Positions 9,859 to 21,251 are shown, counted from the first letter of the stretch. The stretch: 64,000 bases of DNA from Naumovozyma dairenensis CBS 421 (GCF_000227115.2 NC_016479.1:1486686-1550685), one strand, 5' to 3'. The notes: generated by a model not told the origin, from the letters alone. Translations and numbers: made by a program.

Positions 9859-12800
9859 TCACCAAAACGGGAGCCAACCTATATACATCTTACCTAAGTT
9901 GTCGTCGGTTGTTGATTCTTGGATCAATGTATCGACTTGTCCTGGAACACTAAGGATCAGTTCATCTCTTGGATCTATCCCACGAATTTTGTTCCTAATC
10001 ACTTTCAATGCCCTTTGAATCGTATCGTCTAGGTTCCTGTCGTACATAATCGTTTCAATAACGTTCATCAACGCTACTTCATTGTCTCTCATTAAGGACA
10101 GTGTGACTTCACTGGTTTTCTTGAAAGTACCATCTGTTCCTGTTATTCCTAAAGCGTCATAAAGATTTTGAGTCAATCTAAATGGAACAATCTCTGGGAT
10201 TGGTAGACGTTTCCCCTTTTCAAATAAACAATCAAAGTCCACATGAAGCACGTTACCACTTTCAACATCTAGTAAAATATTCTCACAATGCCGATCTCCT
10301 AAACCAAGGATGTAACCCACCATCCCCATCACAGCATACGACCGTGCATACCTGTTACGTGCATTAAACCAATTTATAGGGTCGGGAAATGTATCCAAAA
10401 ACCATTCATAAAGGACTGGAGGAAACTTAAGTAATTGTTCCTTATAGAATCCAATCCTTTGCCCTGGTGAAGTGTTTTGCCAACTTTCGTATAGACTCTT
10501 CAAATTATATTTAACCTTCATGCCTTCATACTTCGTAACAAATATTGATCTTAAGGTGATAACGTTTGGAACGATCTCTATGAGCCCACAATCTTCTCTC
10601 AACGAAAGAACAGAATACGTTGTAATCCCAAGGTAACGTTTCATGGATTCCACATCCTTGCTCAATAAGAAGTCCATTGTGGTTGCAAATTGCATGTACT
10701 GGTTGTCTTGTCTAACATCTTCCTTTTTACACATAATACCATAGATGTGGCCGTTAGAGCCAATCATATTCAATTTTTTAGGTCTCTTTAGTGAGGCAAA
10801 TACTTTGTATGAACTCCCAAAACTTGAGATAGTTACTGGTTCTCCGAATGGAACATACAAATCCATAGAATCTGCAGATAATGGTGATAGCATTTCTAAA
10901 TTGATTCTAACGGGAACTGTCATGTTAGACGGTACCATTTTAACATCAAAGTTGAAATCTTTCTCTAATGATCTACCGGATCTACTTGATATATTCTTAA
11001 CATCCTGCAAACAAACCTTTGTCAGAGCTGCTGTTAATTTGGAAGAATCATCAACTAAAGCACTTACTTGCGAGCGATGGTGTCTATATTTTTCTATAAT
11101 ATGTTGCCCGACAATTACACGTGGTTTGGAAGATGAATTTAATAAGCCTGATATGTACCATAATAAATGAGCTGGATACTCGACAGTTAACATTAATAGA
11201 ATTTTCATTATTAATTTTGAAGAACCTCTATGTGTGTGAAGTAATCTTGACAATAATTGTGTTAGAACGGAATACCATATGTAGGTTGGACATTGTGGTA
11301 ATGCTCCCTCGATACACTTACAAATGTCTTTAGTTGTAGTTTGCAATATCTCTTTCTCGCTTTGCAACGATGCTTTCATCGAATCTGATGCTATATCTAA
11401 CCAAAACGTAATAACCTTTGGGAGATTTTCCCGAACCTTAATACTATTCTTTTCAAAGGCAAGCAAAAAATATGATACCGATTTGTATTCTAATTGACCG
11501 TCAGTAATATATCCTTCAGCAATCTTCCTCTCTAATAACCTGGCAAAGTATTGGCCAATCGAGTAGTATGGTTTATCCCATGTGGGGTCCAATATGAATA
11601 TTTCTTTATATTGTTTGATAATTTGTTCGGAAGCTGAGTTATTTGAAAGATCAAGCCATTCAGTGTATTTTAACAACACAGCGGATCTATCTCTTTTCTT
11701 GACGTCTTGTTTCCTCCCAAACCTTTGATGAATTTCCTCAACCAGTTTTAAAGCTCTATCATTCTCTCCTTGTTTCCATAGAATTTCAGCAAATTCCAAC
11801 TCTGCTTGTGAATGACCGTTCTCTAGACAAAACATTAAGGACTCACATGCAATATCTAACCTAGAGTTCATTCGACAAAGTTGTGTGATCTCAAAGAATG
11901 TATTTATAAGCTCTTTCTTGGAATACTCTTGTTTATGTAATAAACCAAACGACTTTCTGATTGAAAGCAAATAATGGTTTGGTTCGAATGCAGCCTTAAT
12001 ATTTCTCATTCGAAAATCTAATACAGAGATAGCATCGTGATATTGATACTCGTTATCTTTTTCGCTCAACAATAAGATGTCGTATAAACTATGTAATTTC
12101 ATCACCAAATTTTGTTTCTTGACCAATGTTGTTCCAGAAGAAGCAGCAGTAAGGTGTGTCCCGATTAAGGCAAAACATTGGTCGATGTACTTCTTGGTTT
12201 TATGAAGATCACCTGAAGCGACAGCATTAAGTGACTTCGAAATATTGTATTCCAGGTTTATTTCGGGATCATTAACGTCCTTTAGTATCTCTACTCTGTG
12301 GATCCATTCTTTCAACAGGGAAATATTTCCTTCTACATTCGCAGCGGATAAACCCATTTTGTACCATTCCTTCATTTCCCGCGCTGCGGTATAGCTTTTA
12401 TTAACACAAGCTGGTAGCTTAGCTAAAACTTGAGAATATAATTGATGATTATACAAAGTTTTCACCATTCGAGTCGCAATTGCAGTGTCATCAGAAATTC
12501 CACTCAGTGCAGAAAAACAGTCTTGGGCCATGGACCAACTCTTTGAATATTGCAATTCTTCGATTTTCGAAATCAGATTTCCAGTAGAGAAGCTCTTCAA
12601 TATTCCGTCAATTGAGTCGACATCTCCTATCTCTTCATATGTTTTTTGTAGATTACAAAGTAATTCTGTGTTACCTAAGTTCTTTCCGTTTTCGCGGTAG
12701 CACTGCTCCAAAAATAGAGCTGACCTTTCGAAGGAGTTGGTCTCCAATGACCGCCGCGCCAGGAGTTCAGGTTCGATCGAATGCAAAAATTCTTCAACTT

Positions 12801-15800
12801 TCTTCAGCATTTTCAAGGTCTTCTCTTCTCGTATGATTGATGTTCCATTACTCTCATGATATTTCTGCCTAAAATTAGTTATCCATTTTCTCACATACTC
12901 TAAAACTTTAAAGATGGACTCATAGCACATTTTTAACGAATCGAGCTGAAGATGATTCAATCCAGCTGTACTAAATCCAAAAATAAATTTGAATTCCATA
13001 ATGATATTATTCATTAGATCGGATGAACTCGATCCTGTCTCTTCTTTAACAATTATTACAGTTATAATATACGGCAAAAGAAAATTTGAAAGCGAACCAT
13101 CATCCTCCCGGATTAATGAAGAAAACACGTGAAGTGGATGAGTCTCATCTGTACCTGTTTTAAGTAAATCTAACGTAAAACTTTTTATCCAAGATCGATA
13201 ACCGTCTTCAATTTTAAAGGAAGGATATTGTAACGGGACGTATTCTTTCCATGACTGTGCCAGATACAAAGACGATAACAACGGATATAGGGTAGTTTTG
13301 GAGATCGTATTAAATTTGTTCCACAAAATCCATTCATTTGGAAACAATTCCCTCTTGTTAATATCCCATGAATCGCTACTTAGACCACAGTATTTTAGGG
13401 ACTCTTGAAGTACGAGCGCTACGAAAAGTTGTTTACTAGGATTCTCACTTTGCCAGAATGCAGGTACTAAAATATCATTAATTACCCATATCAGGAATTT
13501 TATAGTTTCCACGTCATTGTTAAAATCGAATATCTCGTCACCAACGGATTTTCTCTCATTGAATTTATTCTTGGTTATGTCAAATGTACCTATCAACCCA
13601 ATGCAACGGGCACTTTTTTTACATAATTCATCATCTATCGTTCTGAATTTTTGTGACGTTCGCAACAGGGCCTCTAATAGCATCGATAAATCCGTATTCC
13701 CCATCCATCTATTTGTTATTCTTTCGTTTTGTTTTCTTAAATGCAATTCTAAATCATTGAGATTCTGGTGAATTATGTATTTATTGTTGCTTTCAAGGTT
13801 TTTCGAAAAAAATCGGAACCAAATCGATATTATTTTTATTTTATGTATTATTCTTGCGAAAGCACCATCTCTTGATAAAATGTCTACTTGTGCACTACCC
13901 GCCAATGCCACGCTAATATATGGTTTCAACACTACTGTCAGATCACTTTTTGTTTTGACCAAGACATCCAGAATTTCGTAAACAATTGTTTTCGTTTTTG
14001 AGTCAAATTGTGACCATTGCTGAAGGATATAAGCGATGAAAGCGTCAATTATCGTGGAAAGTTCCTCATCGTTAAGGTTTTCAATTAGAAGATACCAACA
14101 ACGGAGAGCACTATATCGGACTTCACATATTTCAAGACCAGTTTGTAAACATATGCTAATTTGGGCCAGCGCCGAAATAATAGCTTTTTTTGAAGCATAT
14201 TTTATTAAGAATGATATACCATTAACAACCCTTAATTTTTCATAGTATGTAGTCCTTCCACCAACATCATGGATATCACTTGAAAAAACTTGGAAAATAC
14301 CTAAGATGTTCTGCAGTAAATTACGTTGAAAACATTCCTCTTGTTCAATGGACCACTCAGAATTTGAATTTGGTTTATAACGAGGTAACAAATGTTTTCC
14401 AGTGGTGAAATTTATGAGTAAAAATCGTAATGCAGCTAGGACCGATTTTTCATTCTCGACAAATTCAGGTTCGGATCCTTCTGAGTTTTTATACAATTTG
14501 ACAACCTCTGCTAATGTCTTATAATCTGGCAAATATGCTGTGATATAGTTTTTGTCGAAGGATGGAACACGATTGAGAAAAAGAGTTTCCAATGTTTCCA
14601 AAGAGAAAAATCCATGTTTTACCAGCGCTACTGCAAAAATATATCGACTATTTTTACTTAGTAAAGTTTTTTTCTCTTCAAGCAACAGTGTTGGATCGCA
14701 ATCACACATTATTTTAGCAACTTCGCTAAAAACGTCCGTCCTATATTGGGTTATTGCATAAGGGACGATATATCTTTGGAACATTCCTAGAATTGTTTTT
14801 GCAGAATATCCTAGTAAGTTAATTAGACGATAGAACGTATTCTTTTTTTCTACTAGGTTTTTTCCCAACTGCCGTAACAAAATTGGAAGGATAGGGGAGA
14901 GTAGTGTATAAGGAGTCTTGTGTAACATAAATGCCATTATTTTGATTTGAACAGCCATCATCGAAAACAATGCATATTTCTTAGAACTGAAAATGTCAAA
15001 TAGCTTTAGAAGAAGACTATCAAAAACCTCACCTGATGTAGTCAGTGTTAGTTGGGTCCAACTTATCACCCAAACCTCTGTTAGGTTTTCTTCGTTATTT
15101 GCCTGTAAAAATTTTATCAAAGTAGCAGTTTGTTGATCTCTATTTATGTCGAGTGTTGTCAAGTTCCATAGCGGTAGTAGTCGGCTACTTAAAAGACGAA
15201 TGTACCGTTTTGGGTGCTTAAAACACAGCGTAAAAAATCTAAAAAGGGAACTTCCTAATTGAAGTTCTTCATGATCTAGTTTTGGAGGTTGATAGTGCAT
15301 AAAAATTCTCTGAAGGCATAACAAAATGCTAGCTAATACCGAGTCGTTGTATTTATTGGTGTACTCTGGTAAAAGAAGATATTTATTAAGGATTGTCAAT
15401 GCAGGTGATGCCGCGGCACTAATGTTTCTATCTGGATCGATTCGTTCGAAAATATTACATGAGCCTACAGAATCACATAACTGACATGTATTCCAATCAG
15501 CTAAGCCTTCTCGGTTGGAATTTTCAAAGCATGTCAAATTAGCTAGAATTTTGATGTTGTCCACTAAACGGCTGGTATTATTCGTTGTTAAGCACGTTTG
15601 TATGGATACTGAAATCTCATTAAATAGCAGTCGTGGGTTGTTACTCGTTCGTTTTGTCATTCCTGGGCTCAGTACATTCAATTCGCTATTCAGAATAGAG
15701 TATTTTTTATTTTTATGAAAGCTTTCCAATATCAGTATTCTGATTTTCTCTATTTGTTTCTCATTGCCTGGAAAAGGAGTAGTTGCCATCTCAATCAAAG

Positions 15801-16968
15801 ACGTGGTCTGAGAGGACCTAGAACACCAAATACTATACTTCTCATTGTATTCTAATTCACCTGATGATGCAGTTCTTCTTTGAATATCGAAATAGATCAA
15901 AAGAAGTGCTTTATTTGTGAATATATCGAACGATAACGGCAGATCAGCGGCATTATCCTTTCTTAGCTCCAATGTGTCATGTTTTATCCAATGTTCGATT
16001 GAAAAATTGCTAATAAATGTATAAAGTAGTGAATCAAAACTATCAGAGGAAATGCAAAGAAGGTAAACCCGTAGAATTGATTTGGCAAATGATGCGTTGT
16101 TCGGAAGGATATGTCTTGGACGTTCCAAAATATGATGCATAATAGATAACACATATTTTAATTCACAAGTTGATATAATTGTTAATTTTTTCTTTTCGTT
16201 CATCATTGACTTATCAGATAAGCTTAGTACTAACAGAGACAGATAATCCAGTTGCAAATTTAGGCATTGTTGCGATTCTATTTTAATCGAGTCAAAGACA
16301 AAAAAAATAATTCGAATCAACCGTTGAAATTCAAAATTCCATTTACATAGTCCGGTTGATGAGTCTAAAAATAGGAGACAGGATCCGAATATTTCTCGAG
16401 GTGAATTCAGCCAGTATAACAATGTCCACATTCTTGCTATTTGCGAATAGAAAATTGCTGTTTCGCATTGGTTCATCAAAACACCTTTTATTTCTCGTTC
16501 GACAGATGCTAGAGTAGCTTGGAAATGCTCTGATATTTTGTTTTTGCACTGTCGCCCAAATAAGATAGTAGTCAGCTTACACCATGAACCCACTTTCTTT
16601 CGTATGAACCATTGTCTATGCCGTATTGCATAGTTCAGGTTAGAGACTATTAGAAACTCGTCGATTAATGATATAATGGTAAGTAAATTTTTATCAAGGA
16701 GGTCGCTGCATACCAGTAAATAAGGCTTCTTTTGGAACAATATATCAAGCACAATAATTGATTTGGAAAATACTTTGTCGTTGATCATTGACGAGGTGTC
16801 TGGGGATTCTTTTAGGTTTTTTAGTAGTGTCTTGATAATTTTAATGTATTTGGTATCGTCATTTAAATTAATGTTCGGTGGATATGTGAAATACTCATCC
16901 TTTGTAATAAATTCTGTGCCCTCGATAGCAAGAATGAGCTCATCCAGATATCTTATATGGGATTCCAT
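9859..16968 (-). CDS. MEC1: Mec1, ATR-family checkpoint kinase
   Basis: Mec1, with its partner Ddc2, senses RPA-coated single-stranded DNA and phosphorylates Rad53, Rad9 and other targets to enforce DNA damage and replication checkpoints. The protein has 2369 residues (2368 in S. cerevisiae): a long HEAT-repeat N-terminus, a FAT domain (roughly 1400-1930), a PI3K-like kinase domain and the FATC end MYIGWLPFW. The catalytic loop LGLGDRHCENILLD starts at 2221, giving catalytic Asp2225. The metal-binding Asp2244 lies in HVDFDCLF. These correspond to D2224 and D2243 of S. cerevisiae. The frame is uninterrupted over 7.1 kb, and CKS1 lies upstream on the same strand as in S. cerevisiae. Confidence 0.99.
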   Translation of the reverse strand: MESHIRYLDELILAIEGTEFITKDEYFTYPPNINLNDDTKYIKIIKTLLKNLKESPDTSSMINDKVFSKSIIVLDILFQKKPYLLVCSDLLDKNLLTIISLIDEFLIVSNLNYAIRHRQWFIRKKVGSWCKLTTILFGRQCKNKISEHFQATLASVEREIKGVLMNQCETAIFYSQIARMWTLLYWLNSPREIFGSCLLFLDSSTGLCKWNFEFQRLIRIIFFVFDSIKIESQQCLNLQLDYLSLLVLSLSDKSMMNEKKKLTIISTCELKYVLSIMHHILERPRHILPNNASFAKSILRVYLLCISSDSFDSLLYTFISNFSIEHWIKHDTLELRKDNAADLPLSFDIFTNKALLLIYFDIQRRTASSGELEYNEKYSIWCSRSSQTTSLIEMATTPFPGNEKQIEKIRILILESFHKNKKYSILNSELNVLSPGMTKRTSNNPRLLFNEISVSIQTCLTTNNTSRLVDNIKILANLTCFENSNREGLADWNTCQLCDSVGSCNIFERIDPDRNISAAASPALTILNKYLLLPEYTNKYNDSVLASILLCLQRIFMHYQPPKLDHEELQLGSSLFRFFTLCFKHPKRYIRLLSSRLLPLWNLTTLDINRDQQTATLIKFLQANNEENLTEVWVISWTQLTLTTSGEVFDSLLLKLFDIFSSKKYALFSMMAVQIKIMAFMLHKTPYTLLSPILPILLRQLGKNLVEKKNTFYRLINLLGYSAKTILGMFQRYIVPYAITQYRTDVFSEVAKIMCDCDPTLLLEEKKTLLSKNSRYIFAVALVKHGFFSLETLETLFLNRVPSFDKNYITAYLPDYKTLAEVVKLYKNSEGSEPEFVENEKSVLAALRFLLINFTTGKHLLPRYKPNSNSEWSIEQEECFQRNLLQNILGIFQVFSSDIHDVGGRTTYYEKLRVVNGISFLIKYASKKAIISALAQISICLQTGLEICEVRYSALRCWYLLIENLNDEELSTIIDAFIAYILQQWSQFDSKTKTIVYEILDVLVKTKSDLTVVLKPYISVALAGSAQVDILSRDGAFARIIHKIKIISIWFRFFSKNLESNNKYIIHQNLNDLELHLRKQNERITNRWMGNTDLSMLLEALLRTSQKFRTIDDELCKKSARCIGLIGTFDITKNKFNERKSVGDEIFDFNNDVETIKFLIWVINDILVPAFWQSENPSKQLFVALVLQESLKYCGLSSDSWDINKRELFPNEWILWNKFNTISKTTLYPLLSSLYLAQSWKEYVPLQYPSFKIEDGYRSWIKSFTLDLLKTGTDETHPLHVFSSLIREDDGSLSNFLLPYIITVIIVKEETGSSSSDLMNNIIMEFKFIFGFSTAGLNHLQLDSLKMCYESIFKVLEYVRKWITNFRQKYHESNGTSIIREEKTLKMLKKVEEFLHSIEPELLARRSLETNSFERSALFLEQCYRENGKNLGNTELLCNLQKTYEEIGDVDSIDGILKSFSTGNLISKIEELQYSKSWSMAQDCFSALSGISDDTAIATRMVKTLYNHQLYSQVLAKLPACVNKSYTAAREMKEWYKMGLSAANVEGNISLLKEWIHRVEILKDVNDPEINLEYNISKSLNAVASGDLHKTKKYIDQCFALIGTHLTAASSGTTLVKKQNLVMKLHSLYDILLLSEKDNEYQYHDAISVLDFRMRNIKAAFEPNHYLLSIRKSFGLLHKQEYSKKELINTFFEITQLCRMNSRLDIACESLMFCLENGHSQAELEFAEILWKQGENDRALKLVEEIHQRFGRKQDVKKRDRSAVLLKYTEWLDLSNNSASEQIIKQYKEIFILDPTWDKPYYSIGQYFARLLERKIAEGYITDGQLEYKSVSYFLLAFEKNSIKVRENLPKVITFWLDIASDSMKASLQSEKEILQTTTKDICKCIEGALPQCPTYIWYSVLTQLLSRLLHTHRGSSKLIMKILLMLTVEYPAHLLWYISGLLNSSSKPRVIVGQHIIEKYRHHRSQVSALVDDSSKLTAALTKVCLQDVKNISSRSGRSLEKDFNFDVKMVPSNMTVPVRINLEMLSPLSADSMDLYVPFGEPVTISSFGSSYKVFASLKRPKKLNMIGSNGHIYGIMCKKEDVRQDNQYMQFATTMDFLLSKDVESMKRYLGITTYSVLSLREDCGLIEIVPNVITLRSIFVTKYEGMKVKYNLKSLYESWQNTSPGQRIGFYKEQLLKFPPVLYEWFLDTFPDPINWFNARNRYARSYAVMGMVGYILGLGDRHCENILLDVESGNVLHVDFDCLFEKGKRLPIPEIVPFRLTQNLYDALGITGTDGTFKKTSEVTLSLMRDNEVALMNVIETIMYDRNLDDTIQRALKVIRNKIRGIDPRDELILSVPGQVDTLIQESTTDDNLGKMYIGWLPFW

Positions 16969-17864
16969 ATTGATTTTAATTAGACAAAGGGAGGACCAAT
17001 TGTTTCCCGCGTGATTCTATGGAAAAACTTCAGAATAATAGTATATATTTTCTCTATAGCAACTGGAAAAAGCAGATGTGAGTCCACTTTATCAAAGCTT
17101 TCTTGAAAACCCATTATTATTATCAGTCAATTCTTAATATTTGCAAGTTTCGAAGAGTTTGCTACGCGGAGACCAACGAAATTTGAAAAGGTAGCGCCAT
17201 ATGTAACATACCTTTGATCTAATTCAGTCTACAGAACGGATTGCTATTAAATGCGTTCATAATAAACTACCTCTGGAATGATTCTATAAAACGATAACGA
17301 AGGATAATAACATTTCAAGAGCTCTTACTACTTTAGATGAAAAAGCTGTCGAAACTTTTGGACAAAGTATAACATTATCTGATCAAACAAAGAGATAGAT
17401 ACTTTATCATATCGTTTGACCTTATATCTATACTGCATTGACTCTGAAATAAAAAATCTTCTTAACATAATGTTTACACGATATATTTAACTACACTATT
17501 AAATAAGAATTAAGATTCTTATCTTCAACCGAACTTGAAGTATAGTTATTTCCCCCCAAAATCTGAAGCTGGGAAAGAACCATAATAAAGGGTCAGCCAT
17601 TGACTTATGGTCTAATTCTATACCTCACCGATATAGAAGAAGCTCGACCTTTTGTAGTATAGCCTGGATGTTTTTCAACCTATTTGTTTCTATTTCAAAT
17701 CTGGAGCCACTATAATATATAGCTTATGTATAACGGTATAAAGTAGACTATATAATAGGAAAATTTCGTCTGTCTATATTTGAGGTTCTTTTTGGTTATG
17801 GACATATTGAATAGTACATTTATTTTTATACTGCGTTTCTCATCATTGAGGTTATAGTATTTTC
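16969..17864. other. MEC1 upstream / CKS1 downstream region
   Basis: Nine hundred AT-rich bases hold the MEC1 promoter and CKS1 3' end. A GC-rich TTTCCCGCG lies about 35 bp before the MEC1 ATG (near 17005-17013). No gene or RNA is supported. Confidence 0.45.
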
Positions 17865-17904
17865 CTATTCCTTGAGAGACGCCTCCTGAACAGTTTGGGT
17901 CTGC

Positions 17905-17941
<37 letters not shown>

Positions 17942-18302
17942 GGTTGGAGGCTGCAGCTGCAGCTGCAGCTCTCAGTTCTGCCTCGTAGTTTAAAGGCCTT
18001 TTGAATAGTAAAATATGGGGCTCTGGGGCATGACATTCATAGTGTTCCCAACCTAGCGACTGTGTTATTCCTAATCCTCTCCACTCGTCTTCGGTTAAAA
18101 TCCTTAAAGTCCCAACATCTGAATTGAAATAGTCTGATGGAATGACTTTCAGCATGGCCTTGGGTAGCATTACATGTCTATATTCATGTGTATCGTCAGA
18201 ATAACGAGGTGAGTAATGTATAGAGTCCTGAAACTCCAGTACACGGGCCCTTTCTTGGTCTGTAAGCTTTCTTCCTTGAAATGTATGGTAATGGTGATAC
18301 AT
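17865..18302 (-). CDS. CKS1: Cks1, cyclin-dependent kinase adaptor
   Basis: Cks1 binds Cdc28 and phosphorylated substrates, promoting multisite phosphorylation and proteasome recruitment at cell-cycle genes. The Cks fold is almost identical to S. cerevisiae, including YSPRYSDD, the phosphate-binding [21 protein letters not shown] region and HVMLPK. The start at 18302 (MYHHYH) matches the known N-terminus; an in-frame ATG at 18320 would add MENCKS. The C-terminal tail is low-complexity: seven Ala, then Ser-Asn, then 14 Gln. S. cerevisiae Cks1 also has a polyGln tail. HSL7 is divergent from it across a shared 0.6-kb promoter. Confidence 0.98.
17901..17942 (-). repeat. CAA/CAG trinucleotide repeat (polyGln) in CKS1
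   Basis: Fourteen consecutive Gln codons, twelve CAA and two CAG, encode the Gln tail of Cks1. An adjacent GCT/GCA/GCC run encodes seven Ala. The near-pure CAA run should be length-variable between strains. Confidence 0.95.
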
Positions 18303-18917
18303 TGACTTACAGTTTTCCACAGTTTGAGTCTCTGCACTCTGGGTAACGTACTTCTATGCAGATCTTGGCTCAATATAGTGATATTCAGTCAGGTTCTTGT
18401 TCGAAGGTACGATTTATGTTATGCATGCTACGATTAGTTTATCAGATATTTACGTACTCGAGTCTAACGTTATGTAAATTCGGCCTCGAAGAAAAAAGAT
18501 CGAAACTCGGATAGAACTCAACCCGGGTAACAGAACTGATTTCTGTGATCCACACAATGGGAATTTCCAGACTATAAACTTTTGTCTCATAAAGGTCCCA
18601 GATTCGATGGGTCAGGTAAACTATAGACCACATCATCCATTCTAAACAGGACTGAACAAACGTGCAAGACGTATATGAAGGCCTTTTTCGTGTGCTCCTT
18701 GAACATTGACTGGAGTGGACTTCCCAAAACGACACGCTATTAGCTAGATATCCGACATCATTGAATAAACAGAAGATCTACAAGGAGTCATATCCCGTTG
18801 TCATCATTATAGAAAAGGAATATCAATTGGCAGAAATTACCCTTCAACTGAGATCATATTGTTCCATCGTTTCTCCATTATTTTGTTTACTGCTGAAATA
18901 GACATTAATAGCTGGTC
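18303..18917. promoter_or_regulatory. CKS1-HSL7 divergent promoter
   Basis: The 0.6-kb region between two divergent cell-cycle genes has a perfect Reb1 consensus (CGGGTAA) at 18524-18530, about 220 bp from the CKS1 ATG and 390 bp from the HSL7 ATG. Reb1 sites usually mark a nucleosome-depleted region. A 97-codon open frame here has no recognisable features and is not called. Confidence 0.5.
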
Positions 18918-21251
18918 ATGCAGAACAATGTTTTTGTTGGTGTGAAACCGAAGTTAACTTCCTACCAAGATATGATGAATTCAATGCACAATTCTAAGGT
19001 AGAAATAATGGCAAAAAATCAGGCAGATTTGAACAAATCTACGAAATACGATTACTTGTTACTACCAATTACAAGCTCAAGGTATAAAGATATTGTAGAT
19101 AAGACAGTAAAGGCATATCGTGCAGCCTCCATCGGTGATTCGGAACACTCTAAAAATATCTCTCCTAAGTCTCTAACGATTCCAAAACCACAACTGCAAG
19201 ATATATGTATACCACCTTTCCATGACAATGGGAATAAGAGCTCATTCTCATTCATTGGTTTATTATCATCCTGGCTTGAGCTAGAAGACGGAACTCCTTT
19301 GAATAGAGAAATTAGTTTTCAGGTATTACTAAACGAATGTAAATATGCTCGTTTTGCCGGTATCGAAAAGTTAATTCTGGCACCACCTCGTAATTTGAAA
19401 ACAATACAAAGCTATTCACAAATAATATCTAGGCTGCTGAATACGAGGGAAATTACAAATGTTCCTCCTTTGGTATTATCGATATCACTTCCTTTATATG
19501 AGGATAGCGATTCTTTGGCAGCCTGGGAGTTGTGGAACACCATTAGGAAAATATGTAATTATCATAAATCGTTGACTGTTTCCTTAGCTCTTCCAAAGAT
19601 AAAAACGCCGACACACGTTTTGAGTCGTTGGCTTAGTGAACCAGTTTCTTGTTTACTCATTTCCTCTTCAGTTTTCGCCACTAACCAATATGAATACCCA
19701 GTATTACATAAGTACAACCAGAACATTATCAAAAAGTTTCAGGAAATTAATGGAAATTCTCAGACTATATCAGGTGAACTTGTCATAATCCTCCATAGTC
19801 TAGATAAAAGTGGTGACCAAATTAAAATGGAAGAAAGCGTTTACGTCGATTACATTAACTATCTCTTAAAAAGAAACGATACTTTGTTAATAACTAAAAA
19901 TAAGGACCATAACGATGTTCTTTCACAGCCTAGCCTTATGCCACCCTTACAACCACATAAAGAGACCTTAAGTAACTCCATTTACTCAGTTTTTGAAAAC
20001 GATACGGTTAAATATGATCTCTATGAGCAATCTATAGATGAAGCAATGCTAGACCTAATAGGAAATAATACAATGGACAAGAACTTAATCGTATTGATAG
20101 CCGGTGCAGGTCGTGGGCCTTTGGTAAACAAGGTCTTTCTGATTGCAAAACGACATGGTATCTTGTCGCATATTCAAATCATTGCATTGGAAAAGAATCC
20201 TCAGGCCTATCTGTACCTGCAAAAACGTAATTTTGATAAATGGGAAAATAAAGTGGATTTGGTATTGGAAGATATGCGCTTTTGGTCAGACTCCTCGATA
20301 AAAGTAGACTTATGCATCAGCGAACTACTTGGATCTTTTGGTTGCAATGAACTTTCGCCTGAATGCCTGTGGAATATTGAGAAGTGCCATTCCAAGGAGT
20401 CGACAATATTTATTCCTCAATCATATTCATCTTACATAGCTCCAATATCTTCACCAATCTTATATCAGTCCTTAGCGACAAAAGAATCTGGTTTAGAATC
20501 TCCATGGGTTGCTCACAATATACCGTACACTTTTCTGTCTTCAAAAGTGAATCAACTTTGGACTTTTAAGCATCCAGCGCGCCCAAATACTATAGAAAAT
20601 GAGATCTCAAACTTTTCGAGGAATATGACGACTGAATTCAAAATAAAACACAGAGGAGACATACATGCATTGATGGGATTTTTCTCAGCTGAATTATATA
20701 AAGGAAGCAAAATATCTATTGTACCGAATGAGCTTCCTATTAAGTTTCTGTCACAAGACGATTCAGAGCCTAACATCCAGAAAACGCATGGAATGTACTC
20801 GTGGTCCCCCATTGTTTTTCCATTAGCCTACCCGTTCTCCGTATCTGATAACACTGAAATAACTGTCTTATTTTCCAGAGTACATTCGTTTGAAAAGGTA
20901 TGGTACGAATGGTCGCTTGAGAGCTTTGTATACGTCATAATATCAGACAACTCTTCCACGAAATTAAAATATCAAGAATCACTTTCTCCAAAGCAAAACA
21001 ATACAGAAGACGAATTTAGTTCTACAACTACTAGCAACTTCCTTCCAGTGTTTGAAAACGGTTGGCAAAGCGTCAGTGAGCTATATCAATCAGTAGCACC
21101 CAATGCAGCTGCCTCACCGATATTTAATTTAGATTCTGCTCAGCAATACTCGCCACGTCTCGAAGAAATACCTGAGGTACATGCAAAAATCAGAACAGGC
21201 GTTTCAAAATTGCACAACGTCAACGGCCTAGCTTTCCATATGCCCTTGTGA
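18918..21251 (+). CDS. HSL7: Hsl7, PRMT5-type arginine methyltransferase
   Basis: Hsl7 tethers the Wee1 kinase Swe1 at the bud neck with Hsl1, licensing mitosis once septins form, and belongs to the PRMT5 family. The N-terminal TIM-barrel-like half includes LLSSWLELE and ECKYARFAGIEKLILAPPR. The methyltransferase core has SAM motif I (VLIAGAGRGP) at 392-401, the acidic post-I Glu425 in ALEKNPQAYLYLQKRNFD, and the double-Glu loop SELLGSFGCNE at 468-478. The end HNVNGLAFHMPL is conserved. It has 777 residues against 827 in S. cerevisiae; the difference lies mainly in the variable region before the C-terminus. Confidence 0.97.
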   Translation: MQNNVFVGVKPKLTSYQDMMNSMHNSKVEIMAKNQADLNKSTKYDYLLLPITSSRYKDIVDKTVKAYRAASIGDSEHSKNISPKSLTIPKPQLQDICIPPFHDNGNKSSFSFIGLLSSWLELEDGTPLNREISFQVLLNECKYARFAGIEKLILAPPRNLKTIQSYSQIISRLLNTREITNVPPLVLSISLPLYEDSDSLAAWELWNTIRKICNYHKSLTVSLALPKIKTPTHVLSRWLSEPVSCLLISSSVFATNQYEYPVLHKYNQNIIKKFQEINGNSQTISGELVIILHSLDKSGDQIKMEESVYVDYINYLLKRNDTLLITKNKDHNDVLSQPSLMPPLQPHKETLSNSIYSVFENDTVKYDLYEQSIDEAMLDLIGNNTMDKNLIVLIAGAGRGPLVNKVFLIAKRHGILSHIQIIALEKNPQAYLYLQKRNFDKWENKVDLVLEDMRFWSDSSIKVDLCISELLGSFGCNELSPECLWNIEKCHSKESTIFIPQSYSSYIAPISSPILYQSLATKESGLESPWVAHNIPYTFLSSKVNQLWTFKHPARPNTIENEISNFSRNMTTEFKIKHRGDIHALMGFFSAELYKGSKISIVPNELPIKFLSQDDSEPNIQKTHGMYSWSPIVFPLAYPFSVSDNTEITVLFSRVHSFEKVWYEWSLESFVYVIISDNSSTKLKYQESLSPKQNNTEDEFSSTTTSNFLPVFENGWQSVSELYQSVAPNAAASPIFNLDSAQQYSPRLEEIPEVHAKIRTGVSKLHNVNGLAFHMPL

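Noticed and set aside
18303..18320. Upstream in-frame ATG adding MENCKS to CKS1
   Set aside because: The conserved protein begins MYHHYH at 18302; the extension has no counterpart in S. cerevisiae.
18590..18625. CCCAGATTCGATGGG stem-loop resembling a tRNA T-arm
   Set aside because: No acceptor, D-arm or anticodon arm can be built around it. A scan by eye of all spacers for B-box sequences found no tRNA gene.
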